DNA of 64,000 nucleotides from Bacteroidota bacterium (GTDB taxonomy: Bacteria > Bacteroidota > Bacteroidia > Chitinophagales > Chitinophagaceae): assembly GCA_018267545.1 (NCBI GenBank), contig JAFDYG010000466.1:243918-307917 (forward strand). The letters run 5' to 3'. A program made the position numbers and the translations under genes. Positions 35,467 through 43,281 of this stretch are shown here, piece by piece (position 1 is the stretch's first letter; every line of letters begins with the position of its first letter). The notes beneath the pieces are model-generated. The model searched no databases, was not told the origin of the DNA, and was given only the letters and a program-made list of their open reading frames with translations.

Positions 35467-36072
35467 ATGACCACTAAACCCTTTGCACCTTTACTTCTTT
35501 CTTGCTTTCTTTTCTGTTCCTGCGGGCAATTGGATTCTTCCGACAGCAATAGTCCCGAGCCTCCGGTGAGCACAACGGCGACTTTTGCCGTGCAGCCGAT
35601 GAAGGTGATCCGGGCTGCGGATGTAAGACTTTCATATATCGGGAAGACGGTGACGGATACGTCGGTTTTCTACCAGGTGGTATCTACCTATGGGGGGAAA
35701 TCGGTGGGGTTCAATCTTAGTCTTCCTTCCGGTGGGCAGTCGGGGAGCGCCCGGTTTTCTTCGAGGGGTGGTATCAGCGATGACTTTCTTCGTCTTCTGC
35801 AAAAGCTGTATGGTGTGAAATCGGATACAGTGGCCAAGTTTAGGCAGGATGCTTTTGCGGACTGTTTTAACCTTGCAGAAGTATACAAGGCAGATAGCGG
35901 GATGGTCGCCGGTTTTCAGAATAAGCTAATTTTTAGGGAGGAGGCCGATAGCTCGATGCCGGAAATGTATATAAATGTGAACGACAAGGAGCACTGGGTC
36001 GACTTTTTAGAGAAGGATAGCATTTATCGCGAGTCCTTGCTGCGACGTTTAACAGAACCTCATGGGAAGTAA
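35467..36072 (+). CDS. Small lipoprotein, unknown function
   Basis: The 201-aa protein has a lipoprotein signal (LLSCFLFCSCG, lipid-accepting Cys near residue 19) and a Ser/Asn/Pro-rich tether (about 20-40). The rest is mixed alpha/beta with segments such as VRLSYIGKTVTD and FRQDAFADCFNLAEVYKADS. No family is recognised. The 3' end overlaps the DUF5995 gene by 11 bp, so the pair is probably translated together and perhaps acts together. Confidence 0.75.
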   Translation: MTTKPFAPLLLSCFLFCSCGQLDSSDSNSPEPPVSTTATFAVQPMKVIRAADVRLSYIGKTVTDTSVFYQVVSTYGGKSVGFNLSLPSGGQSGSARFSSRGGISDDFLRLLQKLYGVKSDTVAKFRQDAFADCFNLAEVYKADSGMVAGFQNKLIFREEADSSMPEMYINVNDKEHWVDFLEKDSIYRESLLRRLTEPHGK

Positions 36073-36847
36073 TACCAGTGCGACAACGATCGACGAAGTC
36101 CTGCTGCGACTCAGCGCGATCATCAAGGAAAGTCAGGAATCGGGGGACCGGTGTGGCTTCTTCGCTACCTTGTACCACAAGGTCACGGAGCGGGTCAAGG
36201 AGGGGATCGATAAGGGGCAGTTCGAGGATGGGAAGCGGATGGAGAAATTGGATGTGCTGTTTGCCAATCGATACCTGGATGCGCTGGCGACCTGGAAGGC
36301 GGGCGGGACGCCGACGGCTTCGTGGAAGATTGCGTTCGAAGCCTGTCAGCGCGGTTCGGTGATCATACTACAACATCTTCTGTTGGGTATCAGCGCGCAT
36401 ATCAACCTGGACCTGGGGATTGCTGCTGCTGAAACGATGGCGGGGCAGGAGCTGGGGCCTATCGAAAAAGACTTCGATAATATCAATACCATTTTGGGAG
36501 CGATGACCTATGAGGTGATCAATGAGATCAATCGATTATCGCCTTTGATTTCTTTGATCGGGAAGCATTCGAAGAATACCGAATCGGTATTGGTACAGTT
36601 TAGCATGACCAATGCGAGAGATGGGGCCTGGTGTTTTGCGGAAGATTTGTTCAAGCTGTCGGGGGATAAGTATGTGGCTTGTATAGCAGATAGGGATGCC
36701 AGCATTGCCAAGCTGGGGCATACGCTTGTGCATTTCAGGGCGATGCTGCGGTTGACGATATGGTTTATCTATCTATTCGAGTGTAAGCGTCCGCGTCGCA
36801 TCATCGAAGTGCTTCAGGAGAGGAGGACCTTTATACACGTAAAATGA
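36062..36847 (+). CDS. DUF5995 family protein
   Basis: The 261-aa protein has the DUF5995 signatures: GDRCGFFATLYHKVTERV (near residue 28), FANRYLDALATWKAGG (near 67), and a helical HLLLGISAHINLDLGIAAAE motif (near 105). It is a helical, cytoplasmic protein with no signal peptide. The family is widespread in Bacteroidota and Actinobacteria and has no established function; the NLDLGIA helix may bind a cofactor, but that is unproven. Gene overlap suggests coupling to the small lipoprotein upstream. Confidence 0.85.
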   Translation: MGSNTSATTIDEVLLRLSAIIKESQESGDRCGFFATLYHKVTERVKEGIDKGQFEDGKRMEKLDVLFANRYLDALATWKAGGTPTASWKIAFEACQRGSVIILQHLLLGISAHINLDLGIAAAETMAGQELGPIEKDFDNINTILGAMTYEVINEINRLSPLISLIGKHSKNTESVLVQFSMTNARDGAWCFAEDLFKLSGDKYVACIADRDASIAKLGHTLVHFRAMLRLTIWFIYLFECKRPRRIIEVLQERRTFIHVK

Positions 36848-36868
36848 CCCGAGCTTTTGACTCGGGTC
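36846..36868. terminator. Hairpin between the DUF5995 gene and the convergent mini-lipoprotein gene
   Basis: A perfect 8-bp stem GACCCGAG / CTCGGGTC with a 7-nt loop overlaps the stop codon of DUF5995. On the minus strand it is followed by ATTTTA, a weak U-tract, so it may act as a bidirectional terminator for the two convergent genes. Confidence 0.55.
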
Positions 36869-36904
36869 GGTGATGGGGAACGGTATAAATTAGTTGTGAA
36901 CTTA

Positions 36905-37090
36905 TTAGTTATGAACGTCCAGTTCGAAGTTGACTCCAGCGGGGGGAGGCGTATGATGACGATCGTACCATCCGCGGGAATGGTGATGATTGTGGTGATA
37001 GTAGTGAGATTCGTAACAGCTGGTTAACGAAAAAGCTACTACGCCTATGAAGAGGGCGGCGCTGACAATGTTTTTTATCGTGTGTTTCAT
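36905..37090 (-). CDS. His-rich mini-lipoprotein
   Basis: A 61-codon gene is taken from the ATG at 37090. It has a lipoprotein-like signal peptide (MKHTIKNIVSAALFIGVVAF, then SLTSC) and a mature part of about 37 residues with seven or more histidines (YHHNHHHSRGWYDRHH) ending in hydrophobic-polar FELDVHN. Such short His-rich lipoproteins may bind zinc, copper or nickel at the cell surface. No family is recognised. It sits alone on the minus strand. Confidence 0.6.
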   Translation of the reverse strand: MKHTIKNIVSAALFIGVVAFSLTSCYESHYYHHNHHHSRGWYDRHHTPPPAGVNFELDVHN

Positions 37091-37273
37091 GTCGTGTGGT
37101 TTTCCGATAGAGTTGTAAAAACCTTGCCAATTGAAATGGATATTGAAATCAGGCATTTAACGCGGGAAATGCTTTAGAATTGTGGATAATTTTCCACTAA
37201 TTATGCAAAGAAGATCTTGGAGATAGACAACTGAATATGGGAGAGGTATGTGGTGTACTGATGGCTACAGGGG

Positions 37274-37306
37274 AAAAAAAGTGGGTCACTACGGCCATAG
37301 TGACCC
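37274..37306 (-). terminator. Intrinsic terminator of the ankyrin/cyclase-fold operon
   Basis: On the minus strand GGGTCACTA - TGGCCG - TAGTGACCC (9-bp perfect stem) is followed by ACTTTTTTT. It lies about 240 bp after the stop codon of the cyclase-fold gene, implying a long 3' untranslated region. Confidence 0.75.
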
Positions 37307-37391
37307 GATGATTGATGATACAAAAGAGCTCGTTCAAAAAATTACTGGATTTAGCAACGGGGCTCCTATCGATATAAGGGGTTAGGGGTTT

Positions 37392-37444
37392 CCCGGCATG
37401 TAATGCCGGGATAATCTCTACGAGATTAAAAGTATTTTAATCTC
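37392..37444. repeat. Pair of adjacent perfect hairpins with GTA loops
   Basis: CCCGGCAT-GTA-ATGCCGGG (37392-37410) is followed after 11 bp by GAGATTAAAA-GTA-TTTTAATCTC (37422-37444). A third, mutually exclusive hairpin TAATCTC-TAC-GAGATTA (37412-37428) shares an arm with the second. Such clustered palindromes resemble REP/BIME elements or a structured 3' end. Confidence 0.55.
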
Positions 37445-37547
37445 TTCATCTAAAAAATAGACCCTAGGGTCCGAAATGGTTGGATATGTGGGGGTTAAGC
37501 CCCTACATGGCAGGGTTATGGGGGAAGTTGGGCTTATGAGGGTAGGG

Positions 37548-38657
37548 TTATGGTGTTTGTTTGGGAGGGGTGTCAGCTTTCGTCTGGCTATAGACGTCGG
37601 GTAGGGAGTTGAGGAGGGCGAGGGCGGACCAGCTGGTGGCGGTGGCCGAGATGTATTGGTTTTCGTCGTAAGGGGGGAAGTCGCTGGTGAAGAAGGGTTG
37701 GATGGCGAAGGCTCTTGTTTCGACGATCCAGGCTCCGGTGGGGTCTTGTTGTTTGAGGAGCCAGGCGATGCCTTTTTGGTAGGCGGGGTCCTGGGGGTGG
37801 AGCATACCGGTTTCGGATAGGGCGTAGAGAGTTTGTCCGGTGGCATAGGCGTCGCCGGTCATTGTGGGTAGCTGGGACCAGCTGCCGTCGGGTTTTTGCT
37901 TGGAAAGAATGAGGGTGGAGATCTTCTCTTTTTGCTGTTTGGAGCTACCGCTCCAGTATAGGCCGAGCAGCTGAAAATTCAATTCCTGTGGTATATCGGT
38001 CTTGGTCGTTTCGAGCCAGGTGCGGGTGCGTTTGGTGAGCTGTTCTATGCGGCTGGCCTGGGCGGGTGCGGCGTAGAGCTGGATGGCGCGGACGCATAGG
38101 GCGGCGAGGTGGATCTCTCCGGACTCGAGCGGAGTGCGGCCATATTCTGCGCCGAAGCTACCGTCGGCCTTTTGGTGGTTGACAAGAAAATCGATGGCGA
38201 TGTCGGTGTAGGGGCTGGGCGGGCATTTCTCCGCGGCCATACCCAGGAGAACATAGGGGGCTATGAATTTGGCGGGGACGAATTCGTCGGGTGTGTTGAT
38301 GTTGCATGCGAAGCGGATGTCGCCGATCATGGATTCGATGCGTTGGGTTTTGAAGGTGTCGACGAAGGTGATGCCTTTTTGGAGGCTTTTTTCTTCGATC
38401 ATGGAGGTTATAGTGTTATGATGGCAGGAGGCGCAGTGGAGCTTTGCGCGGGCGGTGAATTTGTAGCCGCTGGTTTGGAGGAGGGAAAGGCTTTTGGTGA
38501 CGGCGAGGCGGATGTCGGTGGGGGAGGGTTCGGCGCCGCTGAGGGGGGGGGCGTTATTGGGCTCGGGGGCGATTGGTTTTATCCAACCGATAGTGACTGC
38601 AGAGAGAGTTACCAGCAGGATGGTAGCGAGTGTGGTATAGAATATTTTGGAGCGCAT
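37548..38657 (-). CDS. Exported terpenoid-cyclase-fold protein with a CxxCH haem motif
   Basis: The 369-aa protein has an N-terminal membrane or signal segment (TLATILLVTLSAVTIGW) and a CASCHH motif near residue 78, the c-type haem attachment pattern CxxCH. The rest is alpha/alpha-toroid in style: repeats ending in W or F with DGSF/DGSW (QKADGSFG near 172, QKPDGSWSQL near 257, DPTGAWI near 310), as in squalene-cyclase and prenyltransferase repeats. The catalytic Asp motif DXDD of cyclases is absent, so it is not a terpene cyclase. It is separated by 6 bp from the ankyrin gene upstream. Function unknown. Confidence 0.82.
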   Translation of the reverse strand: MRSKIFYTTLATILLVTLSAVTIGWIKPIAPEPNNAPPLSGAEPSPTDIRLAVTKSLSLLQTSGYKFTARAKLHCASCHHNTITSMIEEKSLQKGITFVDTFKTQRIESMIGDIRFACNINTPDEFVPAKFIAPYVLLGMAAEKCPPSPYTDIAIDFLVNHQKADGSFGAEYGRTPLESGEIHLAALCVRAIQLYAAPAQASRIEQLTKRTRTWLETTKTDIPQELNFQLLGLYWSGSSKQQKEKISTLILSKQKPDGSWSQLPTMTGDAYATGQTLYALSETGMLHPQDPAYQKGIAWLLKQQDPTGAWIVETRAFAIQPFFTSDFPPYDENQYISATATSWSALALLNSLPDVYSQTKADTPPKQTP

Positions 38658-38663
38658 ATATTG

Positions 38664-39695
38664 TTATTTAGCGGATGATTGAAGGAGCTGAACGGAACGG
38701 GTGTAGCCTTTTTTGCGGGCGAGGGAAATGGCGTCAGTGCCGTCCTTTGCTTTGATGGAGGCGAGGGCGCCGTGTTCGAGTAAGGCTTGTGTGAGGGTGG
38801 GATGATCGATCTCGGCCTGTTGGAGGCACATCAGCGCGGTATAGCCCTTGGCGCATTTGGCGTTGACGTCAGCGCCGTGTTCAAGCAGGTAGAAGAAGGA
38901 AGGCTCGTCGTCGTTGAGGCCTGTTAGCATGAGGGGTGTCAGGCCGGCGAGTGGGGGTAGGAAGGTATGTGGTAAGCTGACGTTTACGTTAGCGCCGTGG
39001 TCGACCAACATTTTGAGAGTCAGGAAAGTTCGGTAGACGGTGGCGTTATTGATGGGATAGTCACCGAGGGAGGTGCTGTCGTTTGGATTGAAGCCCATGT
39101 CGAGCAGGGCGCCGAGCAATACCGTATCGTTTGTCGTGGCGGCCTGGTATAATAAGATTGGTTTTGGGGAACAGTGTTTGGGGTCGGCGCCGTGTGCGAT
39201 CATTGCTTTGAGCAAGGGGGTGGCGCCGGGGAAGGAGACTAGTTTTACCAGGGGCGTATAGTGTTCTTTTGAAAGCATGTTGGGGTTGGCTCCGTGATCG
39301 AGCAGTAGGAGAGTTTTCTCCTCGTTGGGGACGGCCATCCAGAGTGCGGTGAGGCTGTCGGCGTTGGCGTAGTTGGGGTTGGCTCCGTGGTCGAGGAGGA
39401 CTTTCATTTCTTCTGTGGTGCCACTGAGGGCGGCGATCATCAGGGCGGAGAAGCCGTCGAGGGTTTCGTTGGGGTTGGCGCCGGAGGACAGGTGTTTTTG
39501 GAGTGTGGGGAGGTCGCCGGAGCGGATGATGCGGAAGAGGGTGGTGTCGGGCGCTGGCGGGGTGTGTGGGGCTGTGGAGTGTGCGGACAGCGTTGCGGAG
39601 GTTGCAGTGGGGTGGGGGCCTTGTGCTGATAGATACGTGGGGAGGCATAGAATGCATATGCCTATCCATCGGGAGATCGAGTAGGAGTGTCGCAT
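38664..39695 (-). CDS. Exported ankyrin-repeat protein
   Basis: The 343-aa protein has a signal peptide (WIGICILCLPTYLSAQ) and about eight ankyrin repeats (residues 50-340), with repeated LLDHGANPN/LLEHGADVN phrases and TPL/TAL turns. It should be a periplasmic or surface scaffold for protein-protein contact. It lies 6 bp upstream of the haem-motif cyclase-fold gene, so the two are in one operon. I recall fused ankyrin-CxxCH-cyclase-fold proteins in Acidobacteria, which supports a physical link (recollection, not checked). Confidence 0.9.
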   Translation of the reverse strand: MRHSYSISRWIGICILCLPTYLSAQGPHPTATSATLSAHSTAPHTPPAPDTTLFRIIRSGDLPTLQKHLSSGANPNETLDGFSALMIAALSGTTEEMKVLLDHGANPNYANADSLTALWMAVPNEEKTLLLLDHGANPNMLSKEHYTPLVKLVSFPGATPLLKAMIAHGADPKHCSPKPILLYQAATTNDTVLLGALLDMGFNPNDSTSLGDYPINNATVYRTFLTLKMLVDHGANVNVSLPHTFLPPLAGLTPLMLTGLNDDEPSFFYLLEHGADVNAKCAKGYTALMCLQQAEIDHPTLTQALLEHGALASIKAKDGTDAISLARKKGYTRSVQLLQSSAK

Positions 39696-39819
39696 AAATG
39701 ATATTGTTTAACCGGTGGCGTGGTTCGAGGAGGACTCGTCAAAAATTCAGGAAGTTGGTAGTGTGGGTGGCGGGTTAGTGCTAAAATAAGTAAAAGGGTT
39801 GGAATTTGCAAGCGCGGAT

Positions 39820-40242
39820 TTAGGGTTTGGGGGTTAGGAGTGGGGTGATGCGGGCTTCTATGGCCTTCAGATACTGCTCTATTTGGGCTTGTTTGGTGTC
39901 GGGAATGTCTCCAAATAACAGGTCGGCTGTTTCCTGGGCGAGGCGTTCTGCCTGCTGTAGGATTTTTTTTCCTTCTTTGGTAATGGTGAGGAGGCGGGCG
40001 CGTCTGTCCGCGGGGTCTACTTCTTCGGAGAGGAGTCCGGCGCGGATCATGCGATTGAGAATATCGATGCCGGTGGTGGGTTCGAAGAGGAGGTTGATGC
40101 TGATGATATCTGTTTTGCGGGTTGTTTTGCGGGTGTTGATGTTGTGGAGGAAGTAATACCATTCGAGCTCGATGCCGAGGGCTTCGCGGAGGGATTGTTT
40201 CAGGTGAGTGCGTTGGATGCTGGCGACATTTTTTATGAAGAA
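39820..40242 (-). CDS. MarR-family regulator without a visible start codon
   Basis: The frame is open from 40242 (after a stop at 40243-40245) to the stop at 39820. It encodes a winged-helix MarR fold: a helical part (GIELEWYYFLHNINTRK), the recognition region (TDIISINLLFEPTTGIDILNRMI), the wing (DPADRRARLLTITKEG) and a C-terminal dimer helix. No ATG, GTG or TTG precedes the DNA-binding part; the first ATG in frame (40050) is inside it. CTG at 40203 or ATA/ATC further upstream would be needed. An ATG at 40227-40229 is in another frame and reaches a stop within nine codons, so a small indel is possible. Confidence 0.65.
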   Translation of the reverse strand, partial: FFIKNVASIQRTHLKQSLREALGIELEWYYFLHNINTRKTTRKTDIISINLLFEPTTGIDILNRMIRAGLLSEEVDPADRRARLLTITKEGKKILQQAERLAQETADLLFGDIPDTKQAQIEQYLKAIEARITPLLTPKP

Positions 40243-40570
40243 TTATATCGTATTGTTTCGGGAACCTGATGGGAGAGAGATTCCGCATGAGGAAGAAGAT
40301 CTGCTAAGGCATCGTCAGAATTGGAAGGAGTGGTTTGACGTTTGGGGGGCGAAGGGGAATTTGGCCGGCGGGAGTGCGTTGACTTTGAATGGGAAGGTGA
40401 TCAAGGGGGAAGGGCTGGTAAGTGAGGGGATTCATCGGGTTGGGACGGAGATTATAGGAGGATTTTTGTTGTTGAAGGCGGAGAACCTGGAAGAGGCGGT
40501 AGGGATTGCGGAGAGCTGTCCGATCTATGAGTTCGATGGATATGCGGAAGTGCGGGAGATGCAGGGTTAG
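40235..40570 (+). CDS. YCII-related domain protein
   Basis: The ATG at 40235 gives MKNYIVLFREPDGREIP, a standard start; a GTG nine codons earlier (40208) is possible but not needed. The 111-aa protein is a YCII-like ferredoxin fold with an active-site-like Asp/His pattern (EEDLLRHRQNWKEWF; GFLLLKAENLEEAVGIAESCP). Proteins of this kind in Bacteroidota often sit next to RNA polymerase sigma factors or regulators; here the divergent neighbour is the MarR gene, with their 5' ends overlapping or nearly so. The function is unknown. Confidence 0.85.
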   Translation: MKNYIVLFREPDGREIPHEEEDLLRHRQNWKEWFDVWGAKGNLAGGSALTLNGKVIKGEGLVSEGIHRVGTEIIGGFLLLKAENLEEAVGIAESCPIYEFDGYAEVREMQG

Positions 40571-41088
40571 CTGATGGGGCCGGAGCGCATTTCGATGAGG
40601 TGTTTGGTGAAGCCGGCTTTTTCGTAGGCGGTGATGGCGGGTTGGTTGGCGTGGTAGACGTCGAGGCGGAGCTCGGTGATGTTTTTGCTGTGGGCCCATT
40701 CGCGGAGGGCGGAGATGATGAGCTGATTGACGCCTTTGCCGCGGTGGGAAGGGACGACGTACATGAAGCCGAGGTAGGCGTGGAGGGAGTGGCGGAGGTA
40801 GTGTTTGGGGGTTTCGATGCGGGCGTAGCCGCAGCCGATGAGCTCGCTTTTGGGCATGGAGGTGGGGGATTGGGTGGTGGGGAGCTCGGCGGCGGGGGCG
40901 GGGGGGATGGGGGATTCGGCGACGAGGAGCTCGACTTCTGGGGCGTCGATCATGTAGGCGATATCGTAGTAATTGATGGGGTCGGGTTTCAGGGTTGGGT
41001 CGAAGGGGCGTTCGGCGGAGATGACGCCTTGCTCGAAGCGGAGGAGCGTGTCGAGATCGGCGTTAGTGGCGGGTCTGATGGAGATCAT
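40567..41088 (-). CDS. GNAT family N-acetyltransferase
   Basis: The start is placed at 41088 (MISIRPATNADLDTLL); 33 upstream codons are Pro-rich non-coding. The 173-aa protein has the GNAT fold with the acetyl-CoA pyrophosphate motif RGKGVNQLI (near residue 128) and a following helix, plus a C-terminal YEKAGFTKH motif. A Pro/Ala/Thr/Ser-rich insert (about residues 68-90) splits the fold between beta strands and would be a disordered loop. Acetyl acceptor unknown. It overlaps the convergent YCII gene's stop by 4 bp. Confidence 0.87.
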   Translation of the reverse strand: MISIRPATNADLDTLLRFEQGVISAERPFDPTLKPDPINYYDIAYMIDAPEVELLVAESPIPPAPAAELPTTQSPTSMPKSELIGCGYARIETPKHYLRHSLHAYLGFMYVVPSHRGKGVNQLIISALREWAHSKNITELRLDVYHANQPAITAYEKAGFTKHLIEMRSGPIS

Positions 41089-41207
41089 GTTTAAAGATAT
41101 GGGTATTGGGGGAATTGGCAAAGGGGGCGGGTAGGCCTGAGGCGAGAGTGGGGCGAGGGTGTGGGGGTGTAGGCCCGCGGTTTGCATGGATGTAGTAACT
41201 TTAGGAT

Positions 41208-42260
41208 ATGGAAAGCACCAACACCAGGATTCGGCAGCTATTGTTACTGGCTGCGATTATCGGCCTCGCTTTGTTATTATTTAAGGAGCTTTATGCCTTT
41301 TTTCCCGGCTTTTTGGGAGCGATCACCTGGTATATACTGTGTAGGGATTTTTACTCTTATTTAACGGAGAAGAAGGGGTGGAAAAAGGGGCTGACTGCCG
41401 TGCTGTTCTTGCTGGGCTTTTTGGTTTGTGCGGGGCTGCCGGTTTATCTTGGGGTACGATTGATGACGGCGAGGTTGAATTCGGTGTTTGCGGATACGCA
41501 GGAGGTGATGCAGGTGCTGCGGACGTTTTCAGGAAAGATCAAGGAGTGGACAGGGCAGGATTTGCTGACCGATGCGAATATCGGACAGCTGCAGAAGGCG
41601 GTTACGGGTTTTATTCCCACCTTATTGAATAGTACGGCAGCCATGCTGGGTAATCTGATCATGTTGCTTTTCCTTGTCTTTTTTATGTTTACCAGCCGGA
41701 AGGGGATGGAGAAGGGGCTTACGCGGTGGATTCCTTTGCGTGACGATAATATCGGTATACTGGCTAAAGAAACGAAGAGTATCGTAAGGGCCAATGCCAT
41801 TGGGATACCGCTCATCTCTCTGATCCAGGGTGTTGCCGCGCTGCTGGGATATTGGATTTTTGGGGTCAAGGATTTTGTCCTGTGGGGATTTTTGACCGGT
41901 TTGTTTGCCTTCTTTCCGGTGGTGGGGACGATGGTGATCTGGGTGCCGGTGGTCGTCTATGTTTTTTCCGCGGGGCATACGGGGCAGGGGATCGGGCTTC
42001 TTATTTATAGTGTTGTCGTAACGGGAAATATCGATACGGTGGCGAGGATTACGATTTTGAGGGGGATTGGAGATGTGCATCCCCTGGTGACGGTGCTGGG
42101 GGTTATCGTGGGGCTGAAGCTGTTCGGTTTTTGGGGATTTATTTTTGGACCGTTGCTGGTGAGCTATTTCCTTCTTTTATATAAGATCTATTGTTCGGAG
42201 TATGGAGCGTTGCACAAACCTTCAGCTTCTGCAAGCAAGGCGGAAGGCTCCGGGGGTTAG
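41208..42260 (+). CDS. AI-2E family transporter
   Basis: The 350-aa protein has seven or eight membrane helices and belongs to the AI-2E transporter family (PF01594), with the GFWGFIFGPLL motif near the end and a long polar segment (residues 70-130) between helices 2 and 3. The family was named after AI-2 export in E. coli; most members have unknown substrates and some are Na+/H+ antiporters. Its 3' end overlaps the convergent AraC gene by 39 bp. Confidence 0.88.
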   Translation: MESTNTRIRQLLLLAAIIGLALLLFKELYAFFPGFLGAITWYILCRDFYSYLTEKKGWKKGLTAVLFLLGFLVCAGLPVYLGVRLMTARLNSVFADTQEVMQVLRTFSGKIKEWTGQDLLTDANIGQLQKAVTGFIPTLLNSTAAMLGNLIMLLFLVFFMFTSRKGMEKGLTRWIPLRDDNIGILAKETKSIVRANAIGIPLISLIQGVAALLGYWIFGVKDFVLWGFLTGLFAFFPVVGTMVIWVPVVVYVFSAGHTGQGIGLLIYSVVVTGNIDTVARITILRGIGDVHPLVTVLGVIVGLKLFGFWGFIFGPLLVSYFLLLYKIYCSEYGALHKPSASASKAEGSGG

Positions 42261-43142
42261 CCCCTCTGATTTTCGAAAAGCCCGAACGAAATAATTGACG
42301 TCGTTGAAGCCACATAGGAGGCTGATCTGGCTGACGCTTTTCTTTTCGTCCGTCAGCAGCTGGCGGGCTAGCTTGATCCGTTCATTCATTATGTATTCCA
42401 GTGGTGTAAGGCCGAATTGTTCCTTGAACCATTTGTAAAAAATGTTGCGGGACAGATAGACCTTCCGGCTCAGCTGGTCGACGGCAATCTTTTCGGTGAG
42501 GTGTTCCTGTATATATTCGAGGATAAAGCTCATGCGGCTACTATTGCCGGAGCCGCTATGACTGGCCAGCTGGAGGCGCTGGCTTTGCAAGAGACGGATG
42601 AGCAGCTCTTTCAGGCTAAGGTCTGCGTAGATGTTCTTGGTGTTGTCCTCGCTGCTGCAGACGCGAATGAGCTTGTTGATCAGATCCGTCACGTCGGTAT
42701 CGTTGTGAAAATGGTATTGAGAGAAGTGGAGTGTCCAGTTTTCTTTAGCGTCTTTTGCGCTGTTGTAGTATTCGTTGAGGTAGTCGACGGTGTCGATGAT
42801 ATAAGACTTGTCTACGGCCAGGGCGATGCACTGGGTGGGATTGCCGGCCACGGCTTCGGGGAAATCGATAAACATCGTTTCGTTGGCGGGGACGATGACT
42901 GACTCGCCGGGCAGATAGTCGAATGCGGGTTCGTCGAAGAGGTGCATGATTTTCTTCCCTCTGACCATGCTGGTGATGACAAAGTCGCCGAAGCGAAGCG
43001 GGACGTTATAGCTTTGCTCGTAGCTTTCGAAGACGTTTAGCTCGCAGTGTTTGAGATTAAAGAATCGCCTGTTCTCGGTCAGTGTTTGAAGCCGGGTTGG
43101 TTGGGTAAGAGGGATAGTATTTAGAAGTTTTCTGGCAGGCAT
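42222..43142 (-). CDS. AraC-family regulator of the aldehyde dehydrogenase module
   Basis: The 306-aa protein has an N-terminal sensor domain of the AraC-N type (about residues 20-185) and a C-terminal double helix-turn-helix (about 205-305; LSRKVYLSRNIFYKWFKEQFG and VSQISLLCGFNDVNYFVRAFRKSEG). It is divergent from the aldehyde dehydrogenase gene, a common layout where the regulator turns on aldehyde dehydrogenase and DUF779 genes in response to aldehyde or alcohol. A tandem-repeat operator candidate lies in the shared region. Confidence 0.9.
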   Translation of the reverse strand: MPARKLLNTIPLTQPTRLQTLTENRRFFNLKHCELNVFESYEQSYNVPLRFGDFVITSMVRGKKIMHLFDEPAFDYLPGESVIVPANETMFIDFPEAVAGNPTQCIALAVDKSYIIDTVDYLNEYYNSAKDAKENWTLHFSQYHFHNDTDVTDLINKLIRVCSSEDNTKNIYADLSLKELLIRLLQSQRLQLASHSGSGNSSRMSFILEYIQEHLTEKIAVDQLSRKVYLSRNIFYKWFKEQFGLTPLEYIMNERIKLARQLLTDEKKSVSQISLLCGFNDVNYFVRAFRKSEGLTPGAFRLACRS

Positions 43143-43184
43143 ACCTTTAAGTTACGCCAATTTCCCGGGAAGGACAAAAGACAG

Positions 43185-43233
43185 GTACGATTGTGCTATA
43201 AATAAGTACGATAGTCATTCCTGCGGTAGGAAT
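43185..43233 (+). promoter_or_regulatory. AraC-type operator candidate: 21-bp tandem repeat and palindrome
   Basis: GTACGAT (43185-43191) and GTACGAT (43206-43212) are direct repeats, extended to GTACGATnGT, with 21 bp from start to start, two helical turns as in AraC sites. Next to them ATTCCT-GCGGT-AGGAAT (43217-43233) is a perfect palindrome. Both lie in the 139-bp region between the divergent AraC and aldehyde dehydrogenase genes. Confidence 0.5.
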
Positions 43234-43281
43234 TGTTTGGCAATTTAGCATCATTAATTCACCTCTTAAAATTGCTTTGCC

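Larger units (their letters stand above)
37091..37547. other. Gene-free region with stem-loops between the mini-lipoprotein and cyclase-fold genes
   Basis: About 457 bp with no protein frame. It contains a terminator at 37274-37306, a hairpin with GTA loop at 37392-37410 and a second perfect one at 37422-37444. Short repeats rich in G (AGGGTTATGG twice near 37510-37555) also occur. The region is probably 3' untranslated sequence of the ankyrin/cyclase operon. Confidence 0.55.

Noticed and set aside
39662-40288. Minus-strand frame of 208 codons rich in Pro, His and Arg
   Set aside because: It is a shifted shadow of the MarR frame and of non-coding DNA; the MarR frame has real domain motifs.
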